From Herbinix sp. (lineage in GTDB: Bacteria; Bacillota; Clostridia; Lachnospirales; Lachnospiraceae), in assembly GCA_029238935.1 (NCBI GenBank), contig JAQZBN010000006.1, positions 1 through 64,000 on the forward strand: 64,000 nucleotides of DNA, written 5' to 3'. Within the stretch, counting starts at the first letter, position 1, and every line of letters begins with the position of its first letter. This document shows, piece by piece, positions 43,519 through 53,413 of the stretch. The notes beneath the pieces are model-generated. The model searched no databases. It saw only the letters and a program-made list of their open reading frames with translations, and was not told the DNA's origin. The position numbers and the translations under genes were made by a program.

Positions 43519-44757
43519 ATGAAGAAGAATTTTGTCACCGGTTTATTATCAGGGCTCTGTGGAGCACTCATTATTTTTACTATTGTAGGTACAGTCTATG
43601 TTAAGCAGGTTGCCGGTAAAACACTCAATGACCCTAAGGATCAGGTGGAAAATCAGGAGACCGATACTAAGGAACAACCTTTTCAGGATGTAGTAGAAAA
43701 GCTTTCGGTACTGGAAATGATTGTTGATAATTATTTCCTGGAGGAGACTGATCCGAATGCTTTTGCAGAAGGAATCTATAAGGGATTTATGAGCAGTTTA
43801 AAAGACCCTTATTCTACTTATTACACCAAAGAGGAATATACAGCATTAATGGAGAGTTCTTCTGGAGTCTATTGTGGAATTGGTGCAGTGGTCTCCCAGA
43901 ATGCTGAATCCGGAATTATTACGATTGTAAAGCCATACAAGGATAGTCCAGCCTATAAAGCAGGGCTTCTTCCCGGAGATATTATTTATAAGGTAGAAGG
44001 AGAAGAAGTTACTGGTGTTGATTTATCTGAAGTGGTTAGTAAAATTAAAGGTGTAGAAGGAACTGCTGTCAAAATGTCAGTTGTAAGAGAAGATCAAAAT
44101 GAACCGATTGAGCTTGATATTACTCGAAAAGAAATCGAAGTTCCTACCATAGAGTATAAAATGCTGGATAATAAAATTGGTTACATCATTATCTCAGAAT
44201 TTGATGAGATAACGGTAGGTCAATTTAAAGCAGCAGTGAATGATTTATTAAAACAGGATATGAAGGGACTCGTAATTGATTTACGTAATAATCCGGGTGG
44301 TCTTTTGGATTCTGTTGTAAACATGCTGGACCGTTTGTTGCCGAAGGGATTAATTGTTTACACCGAAGATAAATATGGTAAGCGTGTGGAGGAAAATGCA
44401 GTCAATGACGACAAAGTAGAAGTTCCTATGGCTGTCATTATCAATGGAAATAGTGCCAGTGCTTCCGAGATATTTGCCGGTGCAGTGCAGGATTACAAAA
44501 TTGGTACTATCGTTGGAACAACAAGCTTTGGTAAAGGTATTGTTCAGAAGGTAATACCGTTATCGGATGGAACTGCTGTTAAACTGACGATAAGCAAATA
44601 CTTTACACCAAAAGGCAGAAATATTCACGGTACCGGTATTGAGCCTGATGTAAAGGTGGATCTAAAGGATGATTTAAAGAAGGAAATCGTCATTCCGGTA
44701 GAAAAAGATAATCAGCTACAAGAGGCAATTAAAAGCGTTATGGGCCAAATGAAATAA
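43519..44757 (+). CDS. C-terminal processing protease, S41 family
   Basis: The 412-residue protein has an N-terminal membrane anchor (about 8-28, GLLSGLCGALIIFTIVGTVY) and acts outside the membrane. A PDZ domain follows at about 115-200 (SPAYKAGLLPGDIIYKVEGEEVTG). The peptidase core has DLRNNPGGLLDSVV, the catalytic Ser in NGNSASASEIFAGA and Lys in TTSFGKGIVQ, the Ser-Lys dyad of CtpA/CtpB. AGGAGG lies 6 bases before the ATG. It may process envelope or regulatory proteins; a target is not evident from its neighbours. Confidence 0.93.
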   Translation: MKKNFVTGLLSGLCGALIIFTIVGTVYVKQVAGKTLNDPKDQVENQETDTKEQPFQDVVEKLSVLEMIVDNYFLEETDPNAFAEGIYKGFMSSLKDPYSTYYTKEEYTALMESSSGVYCGIGAVVSQNAESGIITIVKPYKDSPAYKAGLLPGDIIYKVEGEEVTGVDLSEVVSKIKGVEGTAVKMSVVREDQNEPIELDITRKEIEVPTIEYKMLDNKIGYIIISEFDEITVGQFKAAVNDLLKQDMKGLVIDLRNNPGGLLDSVVNMLDRLLPKGLIVYTEDKYGKRVEENAVNDDKVEVPMAVIINGNSASASEIFAGAVQDYKIGTIVGTTSFGKGIVQKVIPLSDGTAVKLTISKYFTPKGRNIHGTGIEPDVKVDLKDDLKKEIVIPVEKDNQLQEAIKSVMGQMK

Positions 44758-44818
44758 AAAGATAAATATTAAAAATAACTTAAAACGACAACTTGAATTT
44801 ACTGTATAGGTAGAGCAT

Positions 44819-44868
44819 AAAAGGGTTGTCCCGGTGGGAAAAATCATTCCTGTGGGACCCCTTTTTTT
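44819..44868 (+). terminator. terminator after the S41 protease gene
   Basis: AAAGGG-TTG-TCCC (from 44819) pairs with GGGA-CC-CCTTT, with inner TGGGA/TTCCTG pairing, followed by seven T. Confidence 0.82.
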
Positions 44869-44899
44869 ATGAATACGAAAGAAAACAGGTGGGAAAATT

Positions 44900-46168
44900 A
44901 TGAAAATGTTAGCGTTAATTCTTTTTGCAATAACTTACATACTATTACTGGCACTGCCTAAGTTAAGAGCGTACATTGCCCTAGCATCAGCTGCGCTTTT
45001 TGTTATAATAGGAATACTGCCAATCGATAAACTCTTTTCCGTTGTAGATTGGAATGTTATTCTCATGATCGCGGGAACGATGGGTATGGTAGGAATATTT
45101 ATAGAAACAAAAATGCCATCCTTATTAGCGGATTATATCTTAGCTAAGACTCCTAATGTAAAATGGGCAATCATATCTCTGGCATTGTTTGCAGGAATTA
45201 TTTCTGCTTTTGTAGACAATGTGGCTACAGTATTGATGGTTGCTCCAGTAGCATTAACCATCGCAAAAAAATTAAAAATATCACCAGTATATAGCGTTAT
45301 AGCTATTTCGATATCTTCTAATTTGCAAGGTGCAGCAACATTAGTTGGTGATACAACATCAATTTTATTGGGTGGGTATGCCGATATGAATTTTGTGGAC
45401 TTTTTTGTATTTCAAGGACGTCCGGGAATGTTCTGGGTAGTGGAATTGGGAGCTTTCGTATCTACCATAGTTCTTTTATTGTTATTTCGAAAAGATAAGC
45501 AGCCGGTACAATCGATGGAACGGACCAAAGTCACGGATTATATACCAACGGTTCTCATGGTGAGCATTATTGTACTTTTAATCGTAGCATCTTTTATTGA
45601 GAGAAAGCCTGCAATAACAAACGGACTTATCTGTGTCAGTATATTTGCCATTGGTTTGATAAGAAAATTCGTAAGAACAAAAGATAAAAAAGTATTTATA
45701 GCAGCCATTAAAGAGATCGATTTTACTACGATCCTATTATTAACTGGTCTGTTTGTAGTTATCGGTGGAATTACAGAAGCCGGGATTGTAGAAGAGATCA
45801 GTAAATTATTTGTGAAAGCTAGTAATGATAATATCTTTGTCATCTATACCCTCCTAGTATGGGCTTCCGTTCTTTGTTCTGCTTTCATCGATAACATACC
45901 TTATGTGGCAACGATGCTTCCGGTAACTGCTCAGATTGCTACTATGATGGGGATTGATCCGTATCTTCTGTATTTTGGTTTGCTAACGGGTGCAACTTTA
46001 GGCGGCAATATTACTCCGATTGGAGCATCTGCAAATATAACCGGACTAGGGATACTAAGAAAAGAAGGTTACGAAGTAAGTGCTGCAAAATTCATGAAAG
46101 TCAGTGTTCCATTTACTCTGGCAGCTGTTTCAACAGGATACATATTGATATGGCTTTTATGGAAGTAA
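44900..46168 (+). CDS. SLC13/ArsB/NhaD-like membrane transporter
   Basis: The 422-residue protein has ten to twelve helices arranged as two repeats, each with an FVDN-type re-entrant motif: SAFVDNVATVLMVAPVA at about 109-125 and SAFIDNIPYVATMLPVTA at about 333-350. GDTTSILLGGYADM and GGNITPIGASANITG follow each repeat, a pattern of the ion-transporter superfamily containing ArsB, NhaD and dicarboxylate carriers. The substrate cannot be set; no arsenic genes are nearby. GGTGGG is the ribosome binding site. Confidence 0.88.
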   Translation: MKMLALILFAITYILLLALPKLRAYIALASAALFVIIGILPIDKLFSVVDWNVILMIAGTMGMVGIFIETKMPSLLADYILAKTPNVKWAIISLALFAGIISAFVDNVATVLMVAPVALTIAKKLKISPVYSVIAISISSNLQGAATLVGDTTSILLGGYADMNFVDFFVFQGRPGMFWVVELGAFVSTIVLLLLFRKDKQPVQSMERTKVTDYIPTVLMVSIIVLLIVASFIERKPAITNGLICVSIFAIGLIRKFVRTKDKKVFIAAIKEIDFTTILLLTGLFVVIGGITEAGIVEEISKLFVKASNDNIFVIYTLLVWASVLCSAFIDNIPYVATMLPVTAQIATMMGIDPYLLYFGLLTGATLGGNITPIGASANITGLGILRKEGYEVSAAKFMKVSVPFTLAAVSTGYILIWLLWK

Positions 46169-46185
46169 TATAGAAAGTTAATATT

Positions 46186-46234
46186 AAACCGAATTGGGAT
46201 GGAATAATCTGAAATAATCCTAATTCGGTTTTTT
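46186..46234 (+). terminator. terminator after the permease gene
   Basis: AAACCGAATTGGGAT pairs with ATCCTAATTCGGTTT (one mismatch-type pair), followed by TTTT. It separates the accessory region from the flagellar locus. Confidence 0.88.
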
Positions 46235-46302
46235 AATGAATAAAAAAGCTTAAACTGGCGAAATATGTAAACAAGTAATGTATAAAATTTTTGATATTGC
46301 TA

Positions 46303-46329
46303 TAATGTTACTGGCAAATCTTCCGATAA
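46303..46329 (+). promoter_or_regulatory. sigma-D (flagellar) promoter of flgM
   Basis: TAAT (46303-46306), 16 bases, CCGATAA (46323-46329), close to the TAAA-N15/16-CCGATAT consensus of Gram-positive sigma-D. It precedes flgM by 56 bases. Confidence 0.8.
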
Positions 46330-46385
46330 ATATTATAGAATAGTAAGGAACCAAAGGGTTCGAAGGATAGATAGGTGGTGATTGG

Positions 46386-46664
46386 ATGCGAATTGATGCA
46401 TTTAATAAAGTAAGTCAATTATATAAGACAAGTAGTGCAAAGAATACTACGAAAAAGACAGGAACCAGTTTTTCGGATACGCTTGAGATATCGAAGGCAG
46501 GGAAAGATTATCAGATTGCAAAGCAAGCAGTGGCAGCAGCTCCTGATGTTCGGGCAGATAAGGTAAATGATATTAAACAAAGATTGGCAGCTGGAACGTA
46601 TTCAATAGGCGTAAAAGAGCTTACTGATAAACTGGTGGAGCAATATTTTGATGAAACAGTTTAG
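46386..46664 (+). CDS. flgM: anti-sigma-28 factor FlgM
   Basis: FlgM holds the flagellar sigma factor until the hook is finished and is then exported or inactivated. The 92-residue protein starts MRIDAFNKVSQLYKTSS, has a flexible threonine- and serine-rich N-terminal half (KNTTKKTGTSFSDTLEIS) and a sigma-binding C-terminal half (VRADKVNDIKQRLAAGTYSIGVKELTDKLVEQYF). AGGTGG precedes the ATG. It leads the late-flagellar cluster under a sigma-D promoter, giving negative feedback. Confidence 0.95.
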   Translation: MRIDAFNKVSQLYKTSSAKNTTKKTGTSFSDTLEISKAGKDYQIAKQAVAAAPDVRADKVNDIKQRLAAGTYSIGVKELTDKLVEQYFDETV

Positions 46665-46786
46665 CTGACAAGGGTTGGGCTTGTCAGTTCTCCTTATTCA
46701 CGTAATTATTATATTAGATAGAGTACCGGTTGATCCGGGCTCTTAGGACTTTAAAGTGAAGGTTTCTTAGAAAAGAGGGGTTAGCG

Positions 46787-47302
46787 GTGGCAAGTCTTAT
46801 AGAAGAATTAATTGATACATTGGATCAAGAATATAACATTTACCAGCATTTAATACCAATAGCCAATCAAAAAACTCATATCATCATACAGAATGACTTA
46901 TTGGCATTGCAGAAAATTACAAGGGATGAGCAGGATGCCGTTGAGAAGATTAATTCCTTAGAGCATAAAAGAGAAACAGTGATTAAAAATATTGGCACAG
47001 TAATTAATAAAAAATCAGAAAATTTGGATTTAAAGACAGTGATCAAATTATTGGAAAATCAGCCCAAGGAACATAAGGCACTCTCTATTCTACATGATAA
47101 TCTAAAAACAACCATTCAGAGGTTAGTCGAAATTAATAATCGGAATAAATCTTTAATTCAACAATCCCTAGAGATGATAGAATTCAATATGAATTTTATA
47201 CAAAGTACAAGGATGTCACCGGGGAATAATACTTACACAAAGGGTGCGTCTCGTTATGATGTACCAATGCATGGGGCAGGGATGTTTGATGCAAAACAAT
47301 AA
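46787..47302 (+). CDS. flgN: flagellar hook-associated chaperone FlgN
   Basis: FlgN escorts the hook-filament junction proteins FlgK and FlgL to the export gate. The 171-residue protein starts at GTG 46787 after AGAGGGG and is helical nearly throughout (IEELIDTLDQEYNIYQHLIPIANQKTHIII and following heptads), ending in a glycine- and methionine-rich tail (MHGAGMF). It lies directly upstream of flgK, 20 bases away, which supports the assignment despite low sequence conservation of the family. Confidence 0.9.
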   Translation: MASLIEELIDTLDQEYNIYQHLIPIANQKTHIIIQNDLLALQKITRDEQDAVEKINSLEHKRETVIKNIGTVINKKSENLDLKTVIKLLENQPKEHKALSILHDNLKTTIQRLVEINNRNKSLIQQSLEMIEFNMNFIQSTRMSPGNNTYTKGASRYDVPMHGAGMFDAKQ

Positions 47303-47321
47303 AGTAAGGTAAGGTGATAAC

Positions 47322-49046
47322 ATGGGCTCATTAGGATCTTTATATGTAGGTGCTTCCGGTCTGGCTGCCAGCCAGGCTGCTTTAAATACAACATCTCATA
47401 ACTTGGCAAACGTAGAAACCAAAGGTTATGTGAGACAACAGGTACTGTTTACAGATCAACGATATGTAACAATCGGTGAAAATCATATCTCCAAAATGCA
47501 AAAGGGATATGGAACGGATATTGCATCAGTAAATCAAGTTAGGGATATATTTTTAGATAAATCCTACCGACAAGAAGTAGGAAGACAAGCCTTTTACGAA
47601 GCGCAGTATCAAGCGGTTCAAGAAGTAGAAGGATTATTTGGTGAGTTGGAGGGCGTGGCATTTCAAGATTCTCTGGACGAATTCTGGACAGCACTTCAAG
47701 AACTTGCTAAGGAACCGGACAGTATTGTTGCCCGAGCATCCTTAATTCAAACCTCGGTAACCTTTATGGAGAGAGCAGAGAATATATCAACACAACTAAA
47801 TGATTATCAGGTTAATTTAAATACTCAGATTCTTAATCAGGTGAGTCGTATTAATGAAATCGGTGATGAGATTAAGACTCTAAATTTAAAAATCAGACAG
47901 TATGAAAGTACAGGCCTGGAGCATGCCAATGATCTTCGGGACGAGCGTAATGTACTTATAGATGAGCTTGGCAAGTATGTAAATATTACATATAAAGAGA
48001 ACAAAGACGGCGTGATAAATGTCAACATTGAAGGCGTTCCTTTCGTCACTGAGGATACGGTATTTCATATGGGAACGAAGAAGATTAGTGAATCTTCCGA
48101 TATGCTAAAACCAATCTGGCCAAACCATGGAAATACGGATGTTTATAACATGGATGTTGCTCCTTCTGCAGATAAAAATACGGACATTGGCTCATTAAAA
48201 GGTCTATTAACTGCTAGAGGATACAAACAAGCTAACTATACGGATATACCAAAGAGGGATAAATACGAATCGGATGCGGCCTATGATATGGCTGTCATCG
48301 ATTATAATAATAAAATTAATTCATCGGTGATTATGACGGTACAGGCTCAATTTGACCAGTTAATTCATGGTATTGTAACTACCATTAACGATGTTCTAAG
48401 TCCAAATAAAGAAGTTACTTTATCCGATGGAACAAAAGTTAAAATATTTGATAAAGATAAAGCACCGGTTGGTATGGATGAAGAAGCGACCCGAGGGGAA
48501 GGACTTTTTAATCGTAAATCCACGGCAAGGTATCAGGAAGAAAGATTGATTGATATCGTAGAAGAAGATGGAACAGTTGAAACGGTTGAAGCCAGAATTT
48601 ATAACGAAGAGGTTGAAACGGATATTTACTCTCTGTTTACCTTGGGTGAATTAGAAATCAATCCGAATATAAAGAATAATTATTCTAAAATACCATTATC
48701 GAAGTCATCCGGTGAGTATGATATAGAAACAGCAAAAAAACTCCTGACAGAATGGCAAACACCGTTTTCTACTCTGTCCCCGAATACATTAACAGTAAAT
48801 AACTTCAATGATTATTATAATTCCTTAATATCAGAATTGGCAAATCGAGGAGAACAGCTGAATACCATCAGTGCGAATCAAGAATCCATGGCAGAAAGCA
48901 TTGATAATCAACGAATGCAGGTGACAGGAGTATCTTCCGATGAAGAACTGACTAATTTAATTAAATACCAGCATGCTTATAATGCAGCAGCCAGATATGT
49001 CAATGTAGTTGATGAGATGTTGGAACATATCATAACGAGTTTATAA
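47322..49046 (+). CDS. flgK: flagellar hook-associated protein FlgK (first copy)
   Basis: FlgK (HAP1) joins hook and filament. The 574-residue protein opens with SLYVGASGLAASQAALNTTSHNLANVETKGYVRQ, the rod/hook D0 signature, and ends with the matching helix VSSDEELTNLIKYQHAYNAAARYVNVVDEML. The middle has a variable region of about 200 residues, including an acidic segment (IVEEDGTVETVEARIYNEEVE). AAGGTGA precedes the ATG. A second, divergent flgK follows 122 bases downstream. Confidence 0.95.
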   Translation: MGSLGSLYVGASGLAASQAALNTTSHNLANVETKGYVRQQVLFTDQRYVTIGENHISKMQKGYGTDIASVNQVRDIFLDKSYRQEVGRQAFYEAQYQAVQEVEGLFGELEGVAFQDSLDEFWTALQELAKEPDSIVARASLIQTSVTFMERAENISTQLNDYQVNLNTQILNQVSRINEIGDEIKTLNLKIRQYESTGLEHANDLRDERNVLIDELGKYVNITYKENKDGVINVNIEGVPFVTEDTVFHMGTKKISESSDMLKPIWPNHGNTDVYNMDVAPSADKNTDIGSLKGLLTARGYKQANYTDIPKRDKYESDAAYDMAVIDYNNKINSSVIMTVQAQFDQLIHGIVTTINDVLSPNKEVTLSDGTKVKIFDKDKAPVGMDEEATRGEGLFNRKSTARYQEERLIDIVEEDGTVETVEARIYNEEVETDIYSLFTLGELEINPNIKNNYSKIPLSKSSGEYDIETAKKLLTEWQTPFSTLSPNTLTVNNFNDYYNSLISELANRGEQLNTISANQESMAESIDNQRMQVTGVSSDEELTNLIKYQHAYNAAARYVNVVDEMLEHIITSL

Positions 49047-49168
49047 TATACGAGTATATAGAAAATGAAAGCATCATTCGTTCCATAGAATAGTCTGTAA
49101 GATTAGGAGGCTATTTGGTCAATGATACATAAGTTTCTCTAAAAGTAAGTAAAAAGAGGTGGACATTC

Positions 49169-51019
49169 ATGGCATCAACATTTTTTGGTTTAAATATAGG
49201 AGCTTCAGGTTTAAATGCATACCAGGCAGCACTTGATACTACTTCCCATAATATCACAAATGCAGAAACCGAAGGCTATACAAGACAAGTTATGGGGCAG
49301 AAAGCATCCAATGCGTTAAAAGTAAACAGCTCCTATGGTATGGCGGGAACAGGTGTCAGTGTTACCGGAGTGAAACAAATGAGAGATGCCTATTATGACA
49401 TGAAGTTTTGGAAGAATAATACCATGCTTGGTGAGTATTCGTCCAAAGAGCATTACATGACAGAAATTGAGAATTATTTTAACGAAATCAACCTGGAAGG
49501 ATTTACTACCTCATTTAACTCTATGTATGACAGCTTACAGGAATTAGCTAAAAATCCATCCAGTTTAGCAGTCCGTACTCAAGTAACCAATTTTGCCAAA
49601 AGTCTCACGGAATATTTTAATTACCTTTCAGAAAGTATGAAAGGCATTCAGGAAGAGTGTAATTTTGAAATCAATAATCAGGTGAATAAGATTAACTCAA
49701 CAGCGCAGCAAATTGCAGCCTTGACTAAACAAATTAACACATTAGAAGTAGGCGGTGGAATAGCGAACGATCTGAGAGATCAGAGAGCGTTGCTGGTCGA
49801 TGATTTATCAGAGATTGTCGACATCTCTGTATCGGAAAAAACCATTGGAGATGGAATTGGTAAGACAAGTTATACTATAAAAATTGGCGGACAGACTTTG
49901 GTTGATACCGGAAACTACAATACGCTTCAGGTTGTCCCTAGGGCTTTAAAATTAAATCAAAATGATGTAGATGGTTTATATGATATTACTTGGCAGAACG
50001 GACAGGATTTTCGTGTTACTAATTCATCCACGGGAGGAACTCTACAAGCCTTATTTGAAGTACGAGACGGAAATGATCTGGGCAATCTGAAAGGTACCGT
50101 AACGGCCTTTCCTGGGGATGACAAAATAGAAATGAAAAATACCAACATCAATGCGGTAGAGCAGTTGAATATACCGGAAACAGGGGTTGTAACGGTTGGT
50201 AATAGAGAATATACCTATACAGGATTTGAGGTAACAAAGGATCCGGCAGACGGTAAATTTGTTTATACCTTTGAATTGGAAGAAACCGTGGTAGCTGATG
50301 CTGATAATGTAGCTGCTTCTGTTGGTGAAAGTATTGCATACAAAGGAATTCCATATTATATGGGGCAGATGAATGAGTTTATTCGTACCTTTGCCGCTAA
50401 GTATAATGAAATACATAGAGATGGAAAAGATCTGGAGGGCAATCAGGGAGGAGACTTCTTTACGGCTACTCATCGAATCAATGGTCGTGACTATGTTCTG
50501 GGACCACAGGAGAATGATGGCGAATTTCCTTATATTGATTCTTTCAACTCTCAGACCGGCAGTTACTATGAAGAGATACCGGAGGATGCACCACTCTATG
50601 GATCTTACTATTTTATGACAGCAGCGAATTTTACCGTATCAAAAGATATAATAACAAATCCAAATCGTCTGGCTGCTGCAAAAAACGTAGATAATGGCGT
50701 GGAAGGTAATGATATCATAGATCGTTTAATTGCACTGAAATCGGATAGGACAATGTTTAAGCAAGGTGCCCCGGCTAGTTTCTTACAGACACTGGTAGCT
50801 GAAGTAGGAATTGATACAAATAAAGCTACAAACTTCTCCGCCAGTCAGGATAATATACTCAAAGCGATTACAAATCAACGATTATCCGTTTCAGGTGTAG
50901 ATGTCGATGAAGAAGCTATGAATCTGGTGAAATTTCAGAATGCTTATAATTTATCAGCGAAAGTAATCACTGTAATGGATGAGATATATGATAAATTGAT
51001 TAATTATATGGGAGCATAA
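49169..51019 (+). CDS. flgK: flagellar hook-associated protein FlgK (second copy)
   Basis: A 616-residue FlgK paralogue. Its N-terminus (FFGLNIGASGLNAYQAALDTTSHNITNAETEGYTRQ) and C-terminus (VSGVDVDEEAMNLVKFQNAYNLSAKVITVMDEIYDKLI) match the first copy in outline, but the central domains share little: here it is rich in Gly-Asn-Asp and contains GNREYTYTGFEVTK and YVLGPQENDGEFPY. AGAGGTGG precedes the ATG. Both frames are intact, so both may be built into the junction, perhaps in sequence or alternately. Confidence 0.93.
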   Translation: MASTFFGLNIGASGLNAYQAALDTTSHNITNAETEGYTRQVMGQKASNALKVNSSYGMAGTGVSVTGVKQMRDAYYDMKFWKNNTMLGEYSSKEHYMTEIENYFNEINLEGFTTSFNSMYDSLQELAKNPSSLAVRTQVTNFAKSLTEYFNYLSESMKGIQEECNFEINNQVNKINSTAQQIAALTKQINTLEVGGGIANDLRDQRALLVDDLSEIVDISVSEKTIGDGIGKTSYTIKIGGQTLVDTGNYNTLQVVPRALKLNQNDVDGLYDITWQNGQDFRVTNSSTGGTLQALFEVRDGNDLGNLKGTVTAFPGDDKIEMKNTNINAVEQLNIPETGVVTVGNREYTYTGFEVTKDPADGKFVYTFELEETVVADADNVAASVGESIAYKGIPYYMGQMNEFIRTFAAKYNEIHRDGKDLEGNQGGDFFTATHRINGRDYVLGPQENDGEFPYIDSFNSQTGSYYEEIPEDAPLYGSYYFMTAANFTVSKDIITNPNRLAAAKNVDNGVEGNDIIDRLIALKSDRTMFKQGAPASFLQTLVAEVGIDTNKATNFSASQDNILKAITNQRLSVSGVDVDEEAMNLVKFQNAYNLSAKVITVMDEIYDKLINYMGA

Positions 51020-51084
51020 TAGATGATAAAAAAACTATATGATATATAATTTATACTGCCATTTGGCCATAAGGAGGTAAGGTA

Positions 51085-52575
51085 ATGAGAATCACAAATA
51101 AAATGATGACCAATAACATGATGAATAATATTACAAAAAATAAATACAATATGACAAAATTAGAGCAGCAGTATTCGACTGGTAAGAAGATTCAAAGACC
51201 CTCCGATGACCCAATTATTACGGTACGTGCATTAAAACTTCGTACCAATCTCTCTGAGATGGAGCAATATACGGAAAAAAATATACCGGATGCTAAATCA
51301 TGGATGGATGTAACCGAGGGAGCTTTAACAACGGTGAATGGAATTTTAAAGCAGATCAATACCTATTGCGTTCAGGGAAGTACAGATACTTTAACAGCAG
51401 AGGATAGATCCTCTATCTCACAAAACCTTCAGGAATTAAAGCAACAGATTTATCATGAAGGAAATATCAATTATGCTGGGAGATTTGTATTTACGGGATT
51501 TAAGACAGATAGCTCATTGATATTTGATACGAAAACAACTAATCTTCAATATAAAATTACAGAGTCTTTCTCGGGTACAGATATTCAGGTAGCTTCTAAA
51601 GTTACCGGCAGTTATGATCTGGCAGACTATGAGAATACAGGAATATCTTTTGATGCAGCTCCACAAATGAAAGATTATTACCGGTTACAGTTAGCATATG
51701 GTAATCTTGAGGATACTCCAATCACAAGTATTTCCTACACAAAAACAGTTGCGGGTAAAGAAGTAGAGCAGACTCCATTTACTAAAATTTCGTCCGTATC
51801 TTTGCTTGATGATAATGCTTATTTGCCGAACGATGATACGATTCATTTTATTAAAGAGACTGGCGAACTAATTATGGGTAAGGATGCGTATGAAGAATTC
51901 AGAACAGCAAATAATATCAAAATATCCTATGATAAATCAACTTTTGAGCAAGGTGAATTAAAGCCGGAGCATTATTTTGACTGTGAGGTTTATAATACAG
52001 AGAAACCAGAATTAGGAACAATTAATTATGAGAAAGAAAAGCAAGAAATACAATACGAGATAAATTATAATCAAAAGCTCACGATTAATACGGAAGGTAA
52101 GGATGCATTTTCTCATCAAATCGGCAGAAACATCGAAGATATTCTTGCAAGAGTAGTAGAAGTTAGAGAAACAGAGGATAAAATAGCAGAAATAAAAAAA
52201 CGTTTGCAGGATACCAGTTTGACCGAGACGCAAAAGGGTCGTTATGAGAAGATGTTGGAGCAGTTGGATACGGAGTTAGTACTAAGAAAAGAAATCATGC
52301 AGACAACATTTTCCGAAGGAATCACCGTATCAAATAAAGAGCAGGACAAAGTAAATGTAGCAGTATCTGATTTGGGAAGCCGCTATGTAAGGTTGGAATT
52401 AACAGAAAGTAGATTATCAGTACAGAAAACTGACTTTGAAGATTTACTAACCTCCAATGAAGATGCAGACCTTGTGGATACCGTGATAAAGTATAATTCC
52501 GCAGAGACTATCTACAATGCAGCGTTATCGGCAGCATCAAAAGTTGTAAAAACTACGTTATTGGATTTTCTATAA
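51085..52575 (+). CDS. flgL: flagellar hook-associated protein FlgL, long form
   Basis: FlgL (HAP3) caps the junction towards the filament. The ends are typical: MRITNKMMTNNMMNNI then STGKKIQRPSDDPI at the N-terminus, and VDTVIKYNSAETIYNAALSAASKVV at the C-terminus. At 496 residues it is much longer than the usual 300, because of a central insertion from about 165 to 400 that includes a charged segment (INYEKEKQEIQYEINYNQKL). AAGGAGG precedes the ATG. The order flgK-flgK-flgL is otherwise conserved. Confidence 0.93.
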   Translation: MRITNKMMTNNMMNNITKNKYNMTKLEQQYSTGKKIQRPSDDPIITVRALKLRTNLSEMEQYTEKNIPDAKSWMDVTEGALTTVNGILKQINTYCVQGSTDTLTAEDRSSISQNLQELKQQIYHEGNINYAGRFVFTGFKTDSSLIFDTKTTNLQYKITESFSGTDIQVASKVTGSYDLADYENTGISFDAAPQMKDYYRLQLAYGNLEDTPITSISYTKTVAGKEVEQTPFTKISSVSLLDDNAYLPNDDTIHFIKETGELIMGKDAYEEFRTANNIKISYDKSTFEQGELKPEHYFDCEVYNTEKPELGTINYEKEKQEIQYEINYNQKLTINTEGKDAFSHQIGRNIEDILARVVEVRETEDKIAEIKKRLQDTSLTETQKGRYEKMLEQLDTELVLRKEIMQTTFSEGITVSNKEQDKVNVAVSDLGSRYVRLELTESRLSVQKTDFEDLLTSNEDADLVDTVIKYNSAETIYNAALSAASKVVKTTLLDFL

Positions 52576-52649
52576 ATAATTAATGCAGAAAAGTAGAAAA
52601 TATTGTATGATTATGTTAGAAAACGGTGCTAGAAAGGGAAGGTAAAAAC

Positions 52650-53117
52650 ATGATCGTGAAAACAAAACATTTTGGTGAAATCGAGCAGGATGAAAGTAAA
52701 ATAATTTACTTTGAAAATGGAATACTAGGATTTGAAGATTTCAAAGAATATACTCTTTTATTTGATAATGAAGAGGGGGACAGTCCGGTAATATCCTGGC
52801 TTCAAAGTATTGAGGAACCACTTCTTGCGTTACCAGTTATGAGTCCCTATACAGTAAAACCGGATTATAATCCTGAGGTGGAAGATGAATTATTAAAGCC
52901 TTTGGGTGATTTGAACGATGAAAATATTGTGATCTTGGTTTCTCTGACTGTACCAAATGACATAAAAAAAATGACTGCAAATATGAAGGCTCCATTTATT
53001 ATTAACGCCGATTCAAAAAAAGGCTGCCAAATTATCGCGGAAAATTCAGATTATGAAGTAAGATATATGATACATGATATTCTAAAATCCTTAAAGGAAG
53101 AAAAGGGGGCCAAATAA
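52650..53117 (+). CDS. fliW: flagellar assembly factor FliW
   Basis: FliW binds CsrA or free flagellin and thereby links flagellin translation to its export. ATG 52650 follows GGGAAGG by about 7 bases and yields 155 residues; the longer open frame from 52626 covers the ribosome binding site. Family segments are IYFENGILGFEDFKEYTLLF, SPVISWLQSIEEPLLALPVMSPY and LVSLTVPNDIKKMTANMKAPFIIN. It ends three bases before csrA, matching the Bacillus fliW-csrA pair. Confidence 0.96.
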   Translation: MIVKTKHFGEIEQDESKIIYFENGILGFEDFKEYTLLFDNEEGDSPVISWLQSIEEPLLALPVMSPYTVKPDYNPEVEDELLKPLGDLNDENIVILVSLTVPNDIKKMTANMKAPFIINADSKKGCQIIAENSDYEVRYMIHDILKSLKEEKGAK

Positions 53118-53120
53118 ATC

Positions 53121-53354
53121 ATGCTTGCCCTATCAAGAAAAATCAATGAATCAATCATAATTGGAAATGATGTAGAAATAACAATTTTAGAGATCAAAGG
53201 GGATCAAGTGAAGTTGGGTATCAATGCACCTAAATCCGTCCCAGTATATCGAAAAGAAATATATCTTCAGATACAAGAATCAAACAAAGCATCTATGGAA
53301 ACAATTATTTCTGATCAAATGCTAAAACAGTTATTTGATCCGGAAAAGAAGTAG
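53121..53354 (+). CDS. csrA: translational regulator CsrA
   Basis: CsrA binds GGA motifs in hairpin loops and blocks translation, in Gram-positives mainly that of flagellin. The 77 residues begin [20 protein letters not shown] and continue [27 protein letters not shown], with the RNA-contacting arginine conserved at about position 44. The Gram-positive C-terminal extension that binds FliW is present. AAAAGGGGG is the ribosome binding site. A very stable hairpin lies 60 bases downstream of its stop. Confidence 0.96.
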   Translation: MLALSRKINESIIIGNDVEITILEIKGDQVKLGINAPKSVPVYRKEIYLQIQESNKASMETIISDQMLKQLFDPEKK

Positions 53355-53413
53355 ATGACACTTAGCTTGATCTCATATGCAATAGAAAACGTATAAATTC
53401 ATAGAATGAACAT

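Noticed and set aside
50051-50473. 140-codon minus-strand frame within the second flgK
   Set aside because: Antisense shadow of flgK2; no start signal and no family resemblance.
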